Origin: Candidatus Omnitrophota bacterium
Lineage (GTDB): Bacteria > Omnitrophota > Gorgyraeia > Zapsychrales > Fredricksoniimonadaceae
DNA length: 5,409 bases
Assembly (NCBI GenBank): GCA_016206745.1
Contig: JACQQW010000097.1
Location: 1 to 5,409, forward strand
Reading direction: 5' to 3'
Of this stretch, positions 1-5,409 are shown piece by piece. Position numbers and translations under genes: made by a program. The notes beneath the pieces are model-generated. The model had not been told where the DNA came from and did no database searches. It saw nothing but the letters and a program-made list of their open reading frames with translations. Position 1 is the stretch's first letter. Each line of letters opens with the position of its first letter.

Positions 1-1
1 C

Positions 2-358
2 AATAATGCTTCTTTACCGGTTGGGCCCTATAATCAGGGGGTCTCCATCGGGCATTTGATTTACACCGCGGGACAAATCCCGCTGGACAAATCCGGAAAC
101 ATGGTCCCCGGCGGCATTAAAGAACAGACCAAACAGGTTCTGGAGAATGTCAAGGCGGTCATTGAAGCCGGCGGATCCGGCTTGGATAAAGTGGTCAAGG
201 CCACGGTATTTTTAAAAGATCTTAATGATTTCGCGGGCATGAATGAAGTGTACGGGCAATATTTCAAGCCGGACAATGCGCCGGCGCGCACCACCATCCA
301 GGTGGCGCGCATCCCCAAGGACTCACTGGTGGAAATAGAGGCGGTTGCGTTTATGTAA
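2..358 (+). CDS. ridA: RidA family reactive enamine/imine deaminase (5' partial)
   Basis: This is a cytosolic RidA/YjgF/UK114 protein. The family hydrolyses reactive enamine/imine intermediates, such as 2-aminoacrylate released by PLP-dependent dehydratases, to 2-oxoacids and ammonia, protecting PLP enzymes; it works as a homotrimer. The reading frame is open from base 2 and shows 118 residues ending in TAA. The visible start (NNASLPVGPYNQG) aligns to about residue 8 of E. coli RidA, so only about seven residues and the start codon lie left of the window. Family hallmarks are GPYNQG, YTAGQIP, VFLKDLNDF, NAPARTT and VEIEAVA. The arginine of PAR (visible residue 96) matches E. coli Arg105, which binds the substrate carboxylate, and the glutamate of VEIEA (visible residue 111) matches Glu120. 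The position of E. coli Ser30 is alanine (TAGQ), which I regard as ordinary family variation. The TTG at 56 is internal to the conserved domain and is not the start. The substrate in this organism is unknown. Confidence 0.95.
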   Translation, partial: NNASLPVGPYNQGVSIGHLIYTAGQIPLDKSGNMVPGGIKEQTKQVLENVKAVIEAGGSGLDKVVKATVFLKDLNDFAGMNEVYGQYFKPDNAPARTTIQVARIPKDSLVEIEAVAFM

Positions 359-442
359 CAAATTTTATTCCGGCGCGCGATTTAGCGCAAGGCAATCGTC
401 GGAAACCAATGCCTATTGCAACATTCGGGATAAAAATAAACA

Positions 443-2701
443 ATGAAAATAACCCTGCGTTTGATCTTTTTCCTGGTCGCGGCCGTGGCGCTGGTCGCCG
501 TTGTGTTTTCTTACTGGCAGGTCCGCCAGGAAGAGTACCGGCTTAAGAGCGATCTGGAAAAAAGGGCGAGTGTCATTGCCGACAGTTTTAAAATCGCTGT
601 GGAGCCGTTTCTTTTATCGGACAATGCCCAGCACTTGCAGCGCATTGTGGACAAATTTTCGAACCGGGAACGCCTGCTCGGCATTGCCATTCACGACGTC
701 AGGGAAAACCCGGTCGTTGTTTCCACGGGGTTTCTCTCCAGGCTGCAAGCAAACCCCGGCGTGACCGCGGAGGGCATCCAGGAAGTCGAACGTCTGGGCG
801 TGGAACATGGGAGTTTTTCCGGTTCCGGAAAAGAGGCCTTGTACGCACACACTGTCCCTTTAATGACCGGCGACAAGATCAGCCACGCGCTGACATTGTT
901 TTATGACACCGGTTACGTCCGGGAACGTGTCCTGCGGCTTTGGATCAATAGTTTCTGGAGGGTCTCGATCCAGGCCTTTTTGATCGCTTTAACGACCTTC
1001 CTTATCATTTACCTCAATGTGATGGCGCCCATCAAGAAAACCACTGAATGGATCAAGAGGGTCCGCAAAGGCGAACCGGCCCGTTCATTGGAGGCCAAGG
1101 AACAGCTTCTTTTAGGGCCTTTGGCCGAGGAAATCGTACAGATGGCCAGGAGCCTGGAAACGGCGCGGCTTGCCGCTGAAGAGGAAGCGCGCCTGCGTTA
1201 TTCTTCGGAATCCCGCTGGACCCCGGAACGGTTGAAAGAATTCGTGCGTTTGAAACTGCAAGACCGGCCCCTTGTCGTTGTTTCAAACCGGGAACCGTAT
1301 ATGCACATCAAGACGGCCAAGGAAATTGAGTGTATTGTGCCCGCCAGCGGCCTGGTCACGGCGCTGGAGCCGGTCTTGAATGCCTGCGGCGGCACCTGGA
1401 TCGCCCAGGGCAGCGGAAACGCCGACCGGGAAACAGTGGATCAGCATAACAGGATCAGGGTCCCTCCCCAGGAACCAAAGTATACATTGCGCCGGGTCTG
1501 GGTGGACAAAGACACAGAGAAAGGGTTTTATTGCGGATTTTCAAATGAAGGCCTGTGGCCGTTGTGCCACATCGCCCACACCAGGCCGATTTTCAGGGGC
1601 GGGGACTGGGCGGACTATAAAGCGGTCAACAAAAAATTCGCCCAGGCGGTCTTGCAGGAGCTGGAGGGGGTTGCGGACCCTTATGTTTTGATCCAGGACT
1701 ATCATTTTGCCTTGCTGCCCCACCTGATCAAGTCGGCCAAGCCGGACGCGCGCGTGGCGATATTCTGGCATATCCCCTGGCCAAACCCGGAGTCATTCGG
1801 CATCTGCCCCTGGTATAAATACCTTTTACAGGGGATGCTCGGCGCCGACATTGTCGGGTTCCACACCCAGTTTCATTGCAACAATTTTATCGAATCCGTC
1901 GACCGGTTCCTGGAGTCCCGTATTGATTACGAACATTTTACCATCAACCGGGAAGGCCGCACCACCTGGATCAAACCGTTTCCCATCAGCATTAATTTCA
2001 ACCCGACGGAGGAAAACTCCGCCCAAAAAACGGAGACCAGGGAATCTTTGCTTAAAAAATACGGCCTGCAGGCCCAATGGCTTGGCGTGGGGGTGGACCG
2101 CCTGGACTATACCAAAGGTATTTTGGAGAGGTTTCGCGCCATTGAAAACCTTTTGGAAAGCCATGAGGCCTTCAGGGGAAAGTTCACCTTTGTCCAGATG
2201 GGGGCCCCCAGCCGCACCATGATCCCCAAATACAAGGAATTCATCGACGAGATCGCGCGGGAAACGGAGCGCATCAACGCAAAATATAAAATAAAGAACT
2301 GGCAGCCCATCCTGTTATTGATGAAACACCACAGCCATCAGGACATCCTGCCTTTTTACAAGGCCGCGGACGTGTGCCTGGTCACCTCTTTGCACGACGG
2401 CATGAACCTGGTCGCCAAAGAGTTTATAGCGGCCCGCGATGATGAGCGGGGAGTGCTGGTCCTCAGCCAGTTTACCGGCGCGGCGCGGGAGCTGCGCGAT
2501 GCTTTGATCGTCAACCCTTATGACATAGGGCAGACCTCCGAAGCGATAAAGACCGCTTTGGCAATGACCGTCAAAGAACAATCGGAAAGAATGAAGAAGA
2601 TGCGCAATACCGTCAAAGAAAATAATGTTTACCGGTGGGCGGGTGCATTGGTCAACCAGCTGACCGAAGTGCGCCTGGGGCCGGAAGACAAGTCCGCATG
2701 A
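443..2701 (+). CDS. otsA: Membrane-anchored sensor/HAMP-like-GT20 trehalose-6-phosphate synthase
   Basis: GT20 enzymes of this type transfer glucose from a nucleotide sugar, usually UDP-glucose, to glucose-6-phosphate, making trehalose-6-phosphate in the cytoplasm. The protein has 752 residues, whereas stand-alone OtsA has about 470. The extra N-terminus holds TM1 (about 5-24), a periplasmic region (about 25-172) resembling a small Cache/PAS-like sensor, TM2 (about 174-193), and a HAMP-like segment starting at the proline of MAPIKK (196). A charged helix follows (about 225-252). The GT20 domain spans about 275-740. Residues matching the E. coli OtsA active site are Arg283 (VSNRE), Tyr363, Trp372 (GLWP), Asp419 (QDYH), His443 (WHIPWP), Arg553 and Lys558 (DRLDYTKG), Asp652, Asn655 and Glu660 ([10 protein letters not shown]). 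The loop [10 protein letters not shown] differs from GGLWFGWSG of E. coli, so acceptor or donor preference could differ. The ATG is followed at once by a lysine and TM1, which supports this start. No good Shine-Dalgarno precedes it; only GGGA, 12 bases upstream. The next gene follows after 35 bp. Glycosyltransferase family is certain; the exact product is probable. Confidence 0.93.
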   Translation: MKITLRLIFFLVAAVALVAVVFSYWQVRQEEYRLKSDLEKRASVIADSFKIAVEPFLLSDNAQHLQRIVDKFSNRERLLGIAIHDVRENPVVVSTGFLSRLQANPGVTAEGIQEVERLGVEHGSFSGSGKEALYAHTVPLMTGDKISHALTLFYDTGYVRERVLRLWINSFWRVSIQAFLIALTTFLIIYLNVMAPIKKTTEWIKRVRKGEPARSLEAKEQLLLGPLAEEIVQMARSLETARLAAEEEARLRYSSESRWTPERLKEFVRLKLQDRPLVVVSNREPYMHIKTAKEIECIVPASGLVTALEPVLNACGGTWIAQGSGNADRETVDQHNRIRVPPQEPKYTLRRVWVDKDTEKGFYCGFSNEGLWPLCHIAHTRPIFRGGDWADYKAVNKKFAQAVLQELEGVADPYVLIQDYHFALLPHLIKSAKPDARVAIFWHIPWPNPESFGICPWYKYLLQGMLGADIVGFHTQFHCNNFIESVDRFLESRIDYEHFTINREGRTTWIKPFPISINFNPTEENSAQKTETRESLLKKYGLQAQWLGVGVDRLDYTKGILERFRAIENLLESHEAFRGKFTFVQMGAPSRTMIPKYKEFIDEIARETERINAKYKIKNWQPILLLMKHHSHQDILPFYKAADVCLVTSLHDGMNLVAKEFIAARDDERGVLVLSQFTGAARELRDALIVNPYDIGQTSEAIKTALAMTVKEQSERMKKMRNTVKENNVYRWAGALVNQLTEVRLGPEDKSA
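2698..2701 (+). other. ATGA stop/start overlap between otsA and the GH15 gene
   Basis: The TGA ending the otsA-like gene (2699-2701) overlaps an ATG (2698-2700) that lies in the same frame as the GH15 gene. Starting there would add 13 residues ([13 protein letters not shown]) before the GH15 protein. ATGA overlaps often mediate translational coupling. Here the better start is downstream at 2737 because of its strong ribosome-binding site, so this may be a minor or coupled start, or chance. Confidence 0.35.
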
Positions 2702-2722
2702 AATATCTTTTTGATTGCACGC

Positions 2723-2729
2723 AAGGAGG
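2723..2729 (+). promoter_or_regulatory. Strong Shine-Dalgarno that sets the GH15 start
   Basis: AAGGAGG lies seven bases before the ATG at 2737. It is a near-perfect anti-16S match at good spacing. It supports the 604-residue form starting MGQSNFNYG over the longer frame that opens inside the end of otsA. It is by far the best ribosome-binding site in the window; the otsA-like gene and carA have weak ones. This suggests the hydrolase is translated more strongly than the synthase from a shared message. Confidence 0.85.
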
Positions 2730-2736
2730 CCGCGCG

Positions 2737-4551
2737 ATGGGACAGTCAAATTTCAATTACGGGATCATAGGCAACTGCACCAGCGCCGCGCTGGTCAATG
2801 AAGATTGCTCCATGGACTGGCTGTGCCTGCCTTTTTTCGATTCCCCTTCCGTGTTTGGCCGCGTTCTCGATGAAGAAAAAGGCGGCCATTTCAGGATTTG
2901 GGCCAAGGACATGGTCAGCGTCGAACAGACCTATGTGCATCACACGCCCATTTTAAAGACGGTCTTTACCACCCGGGACGGTGTTTTTGAAGTGCGTGAT
3001 TACATGCCGCGGTTTCCGGGCCGGGACACGCAGATGTATTGCCCCTCCGAGATCCACCGCAACATTTACCTGGTGGCAGGGAACCCAAAACTGCAGGTTG
3101 AGCTCCATCCGCGCCCTAATTACGGTTTAAGCGGCGCCAAATTCATATTTCAACCGGAATACCTTAAGATCGCATCCACGCAAGGGGAATACAACAGTTT
3201 TTATCTGTACACGAACCTTGACCTTGAAGACATCGTCCAGGGCAGGGAGATCGAACTGAAAGGGTCTTCATATTTTCTTTTGTCTTATCATGAAAAGATG
3301 GGACCGGTGACCCCGGAGAAGATATTTGTCGAGTATGAACGCACAAAAAGTTATTGGATGCATTGGGTCTACCGCACGAAGGTCCCGGAAAAATACAAAG
3401 AAATGGTCATCCGCTCGGTCATTACGCTGAAGCTTTTGATGTATGAGCGCACCGGCGCCGTGATCGCCGCGCCCACCACGTCTTTGCCGGAAATCATCGG
3501 GAAGGAGCGCAACTGGGATTACCGTTATTGCTGGGTCAGGGACGCGTCCATGATCATTGATCTCTATGCCCGCATGGGGCATGACGGATCATCGGCAAGG
3601 TACATCCAGTTTATTCTGGGCCGCATGCTGCTCAAGAACAATGATATTGCAGTCATGTATGGCATCAACGGAGAAAGAAACCTGGATGAGCGGACCCTCG
3701 ATCATTTAAGCGGCTACGGAGGTTCCAGGCCCGTGCGCGTCGGCAATGACGCCTATAAACAAAGGCAAAATGACATTTATGGCCAGCTGATCGCCACAAT
3801 CCACACCTCGTTTATGGTGGACCCGCAGGATGTTTACTCCCTGGATGAAGAAGTTTGGACGGCCGTGCGTTCTTTGGTCAACAGGGCCGCTGCCGCCTGG
3901 AAAGGGCCCGATTGCGGCATATGGGAGCGCCGGGGCCCCATGCGCCATTTTGTGCATTCCAAATTGATGAACTGGGTGGCGATGGACAGGGCGGCAAAGA
4001 TCGCCCAATTGATCGGCAAACCCCAGCATGCTTCCGCATTCCTTAAAGTGGCGCAGGAAATCAAAGAGGACATTTTGAACAATGGCTGGGACAATGAACT
4101 TCAAAGCTTTGTGATGTACTATGGCGGCAAAGAGCTGGATGCCTCCAGCCTGCTGATGCTTCATTACGGCTTTCTGGATAAAAATGACCCCCGCATGGTC
4201 AGTACGGTGCTTAACATTTACAAAGAATTGACGCAGGACGGGTTTGTTTTGCGTTATAAGGAACCGGATGAATTCGGCAAGCCGGAAAATGCTTTTATTG
4301 TGTGCACTTTCTGGATGATCAACGCGCTGTATCTGATCGGCCGTGAGCGGGAGGCCCGCGTGATGCTTGAGAAAATCATGTCCCACGCGAACAAATTCGG
4401 TCTTTTTTCCGAGGACATAGAAACGGCCACCGGGCGCCTGACCGGCAATTTCCCCCAAGGGTATTCCCATTTGGCTTTTATTCAAACTATTTTCTTGTTG
4501 GAAACGCAATACGACTGGAGTGACGCTTCCAGGCCGGTCTTGAACAGGTGA
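2737..4551 (+). CDS. GH15 glucoamylase/trehalase-type glycoside hydrolase
   Basis: This inverting alpha-glucosidase of family GH15 releases beta-glucose from alpha-glucosides; bacterial and archaeal members include glucoamylases and acid trehalases. It has 604 residues, normal for the bacterial two-domain form. The N-terminal beta-sandwich, about 1-210, opens with YGIIGNCTSAALV and MDWLCLPFFDSPSVFG, the conserved GH15 N-terminal pattern. The (alpha/alpha)6 catalytic barrel, about 220-595, contains RNWDYRYCWVRDA (258-270). The predicted general acid is Glu397 in GIWERRG and the predicted general base is Glu559 in GLFSEDI, followed by GNFPQGYSH; these roles are inferred by analogy with characterised GH15 enzymes. 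No signal peptide or membrane segment is seen, so it should be cytoplasmic. Its place 35 bp after a trehalose-phosphate synthase favours trehalose or a related intracellular glucoside as substrate. Glucoamylase action on glycogen-derived oligosaccharides cannot be excluded. GH15 genes next to otsA/otsB are known in other bacteria, such as Xanthomonas. Family is certain, substrate is not. Confidence 0.94.
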   Translation: MGQSNFNYGIIGNCTSAALVNEDCSMDWLCLPFFDSPSVFGRVLDEEKGGHFRIWAKDMVSVEQTYVHHTPILKTVFTTRDGVFEVRDYMPRFPGRDTQMYCPSEIHRNIYLVAGNPKLQVELHPRPNYGLSGAKFIFQPEYLKIASTQGEYNSFYLYTNLDLEDIVQGREIELKGSSYFLLSYHEKMGPVTPEKIFVEYERTKSYWMHWVYRTKVPEKYKEMVIRSVITLKLLMYERTGAVIAAPTTSLPEIIGKERNWDYRYCWVRDASMIIDLYARMGHDGSSARYIQFILGRMLLKNNDIAVMYGINGERNLDERTLDHLSGYGGSRPVRVGNDAYKQRQNDIYGQLIATIHTSFMVDPQDVYSLDEEVWTAVRSLVNRAAAAWKGPDCGIWERRGPMRHFVHSKLMNWVAMDRAAKIAQLIGKPQHASAFLKVAQEIKEDILNNGWDNELQSFVMYYGGKELDASSLLMLHYGFLDKNDPRMVSTVLNIYKELTQDGFVLRYKEPDEFGKPENAFIVCTFWMINALYLIGREREARVMLEKIMSHANKFGLFSEDIETATGRLTGNFPQGYSHLAFIQTIFLLETQYDWSDASRPVLNR

Positions 4552-4573
4552 GGCAGGAAGCGTTTCATTGTAC

Positions 4574-4602
4574 TTGACAATATGCGGCCCTTCTTCTATA
4601 GT
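4574..4602 (+). promoter_or_regulatory. Sigma70-type promoter for carA
   Basis: A perfect -35 box TTGACA (4574-4579) and a -10 box TATAGT (4597-4602, five of six matches to TATAAT) are separated by exactly 17 bp. Transcription would start near 4609, giving a leader of about 60 bases before the carA ATG at 4671. It lies between the GH15 stop and carA and points the right way, so carA is probably transcribed independently of the otsA-GH15 pair. The call rests on sequence match alone. Confidence 0.75.
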
Positions 4603-4616
4603 GTCTGGGGCCTGGA

Positions 4617-4627
4617 GGAAATTTTCC
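4617..4627. repeat. Short palindrome in the carA leader
   Basis: GGAAATTTTCC is a five-base inverted repeat around a single central T, just downstream of the predicted carA start point. That is a plausible position for a repressor operator. It is too short and AT-centred to exclude chance, and its loop is too small for an RNA hairpin. No known binding consensus is recognised. Confidence 0.2.
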
Positions 4628-4670
4628 GCCCGCCAAGATTCTTTCCCCGTATTTTTAAGCTTTAGGGTTC

Positions 4671-5409
4671 ATGAACGACGCCATACTATATCTTGAAGAC
4701 GGCGCGCTATTCCGGGGCCGGACTTTAAAAGAAACCGGAGAAACTGCAGGCGAAGCTGTCTTTAACACCGCCATGAGCGGTTATCAGGAAATCCTCACCG
4801 ACCCCTCCTATACCGGCCAGATTGTGGTCATGACCTATCCGTTGATCGGCAATTACGGGGTCAATGACGACGACAAAGAGTCCGATCAAATCCACGTTAA
4901 AGGTTTTGTGGTCAAAGAATTCTGCCGCCGGCATTCGAACTGGCGCGCCACCAAAAGTCTTATAGATTACCTTAATGAAAATAAAATCATCGCCATGGAA
5001 GGTGTGGACACCCGCGCCTTGACCCGGCACCTGCGTTTGTCCGGGGCCATGAAAGCGATCATTTCCACCACCGATTTTGACCCCAAAAGTTTAAAACAGA
5101 AATTAGCGGCCGCTCCGTCCATGGAAGGGGCGGACCTGGTCAGGGAGGTCACCACTCCTAAAAAATATGTGTGGAAGGCTAAGGGGCCGCGCCGCTATAA
5201 AATTGCCGCCCTGGACTGCGGGATCAAATGGAACATTTTGCGCATTTTCGCGGATTTGGGCTGTGAAGTGCATGTTTTTCCGGCCACGGCGACGGTCAAA
5301 GACCTGATGTCCGTTAAACCCGACGGCCTGTTTTTGTCCAACGGCCCCGGAGATCCGGCGGTGGTAACGTATGTCATCGATACAGTTAAAGAATGCGTGG
5401 GCAAATTGC
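4671..5409 (+). CDS. carA: Carbamoyl-phosphate synthase small subunit (3' partial)
   Basis: CarA is the glutamine amidotransferase subunit of carbamoyl-phosphate synthetase. It hydrolyses glutamine and channels ammonia to CarB, feeding pyrimidine and arginine synthesis in the cytoplasm. The first 246 residues are visible, and the frame is open to the window end; full-length family members have about 360-380. The N-terminal CarA domain (about 3-150) shows LYLEDGALFRG, GEAVFNTAMSGYQEILTDPSY, MTYPLIGNYGVN and MEGVDTRALTRHLR, all classic. The class I amidotransferase domain begins near 176 with KIAALDCGIKWNILR and reaches SNGPGDP (223-229). The nucleophile cysteine and the His/Glu of the triad lie past the edge, so activity cannot be judged here. 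The ATG at 4671 fits the family N-terminus; its ribosome-binding site is weak (AGGG three bases upstream, too close). A sigma70-like promoter lies about 70 bp upstream. carB may follow outside the window. Confidence 0.96.
   Translation, partial: MNDAILYLEDGALFRGRTLKETGETAGEAVFNTAMSGYQEILTDPSYTGQIVVMTYPLIGNYGVNDDDKESDQIHVKGFVVKEFCRRHSNWRATKSLIDYLNENKIIAMEGVDTRALTRHLRLSGAMKAIISTTDFDPKSLKQKLAAAPSMEGADLVREVTTPKKYVWKAKGPRRYKIAALDCGIKWNILRIFADLGCEVHVFPATATVKDLMSVKPDGLFLSNGPGDPAVVTYVIDTVKECVGKL

Noticed and set aside
56..58. TTG as start codon of the RidA gene
   Set aside because: Conserved RidA sequence (GPYNQG) continues in frame upstream to the window edge, so the true start is outside.
368..404. 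Imperfect hairpin after ridA (TTCCG...CGGAA outside, CGATT...AATCG inside)
   Set aside because: The two five-base stems are separated by an asymmetric internal loop and there is no following T-run, so it does not qualify as an intrinsic terminator.
2635..2736. Upstream extension of the GH15 frame into the end of otsA
   Set aside because: The extension overlaps the conserved C-terminus of otsA, and the strong Shine-Dalgarno before 2737 plus the family N-terminal motif starting right after it favour the shorter protein.
3706..4509. Long antisense open frame (267 codons) opposite the GH15 gene
   Set aside because: It lies wholly inside a well-supported GH15 coding region, its translation shows no recognisable domain, and high-GC third positions commonly create such shadows.
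4552..4670. Intrinsic terminator after the GH15 gene
   Set aside because: I looked for a GC-rich stem followed by a T-tract between the GH15 stop and carA and found none; the T-rich stretch near 4651 has no stem before it.
1..5409. CRISPR array, tRNA/rRNA, insertion sequence or defence system
   Set aside because: No direct repeat arrays, RNA gene signatures, transposase motifs or terminal repeats are visible; nearly all the sequence is accounted for by four recognisable metabolic genes.

Overview
The window holds four protein-coding genes, all on the + strand and tightly packed. It carries no RNA genes, mobile elements or CRISPR. Base composition is moderately GC-rich and looks uniform throughout. 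The genes are ordinary bacterial ones. The membrane-tethered, HAMP-linked trehalose-phosphate synthase beside a GH15 hydrolase suggests a Gram-negative environmental bacterium, for example Omnitrophota or a deltaproteobacterial or PVC-like lineage. This placement is an impression from family resemblance, not a demonstrated assignment.

Layout: (1) 2-358 is the 3' part of a RidA (YjgF/UK114) enamine/imine deaminase; only a few N-terminal residues are missing. (2) After an 84-bp gap, 443-2701 encodes a 752-residue protein. It joins a two-transmembrane sensory module (periplasmic Cache/PAS-like region plus HAMP-like linker and helix) to a complete GT20 trehalose-6-phosphate synthase (OtsA) domain with the known active-site residues conserved. 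(3) 2737-4551 encodes a 604-residue GH15 glucoamylase/trehalase-type hydrolase with a strong Shine-Dalgarno and a candidate upstream in-frame start that overlaps the otsA stop codon (ATGA). (4) A 119-bp gap carries a near-consensus sigma70-type promoter (TTGACA, 17 bp, TATAGT). It leads into carA, the glutaminase subunit of carbamoyl-phosphate synthetase, which runs off the right edge.

The central pair (otsA-like and GH15) probably forms a two-gene operon for disaccharide metabolism: one enzyme builds a trehalose-type sugar phosphate and the other probably hydrolyses an alpha-glucoside, possibly trehalose. No trehalose-6-phosphate phosphatase (OtsB) is present in the window. The feature most worth a second look is the transmembrane sensor fused to OtsA. 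It suggests that trehalose-6-phosphate synthesis is controlled directly by an extracytoplasmic signal, such as osmotic or envelope stress or a ligand. ridA and carA look like unrelated housekeeping neighbours; carA has its own promoter.
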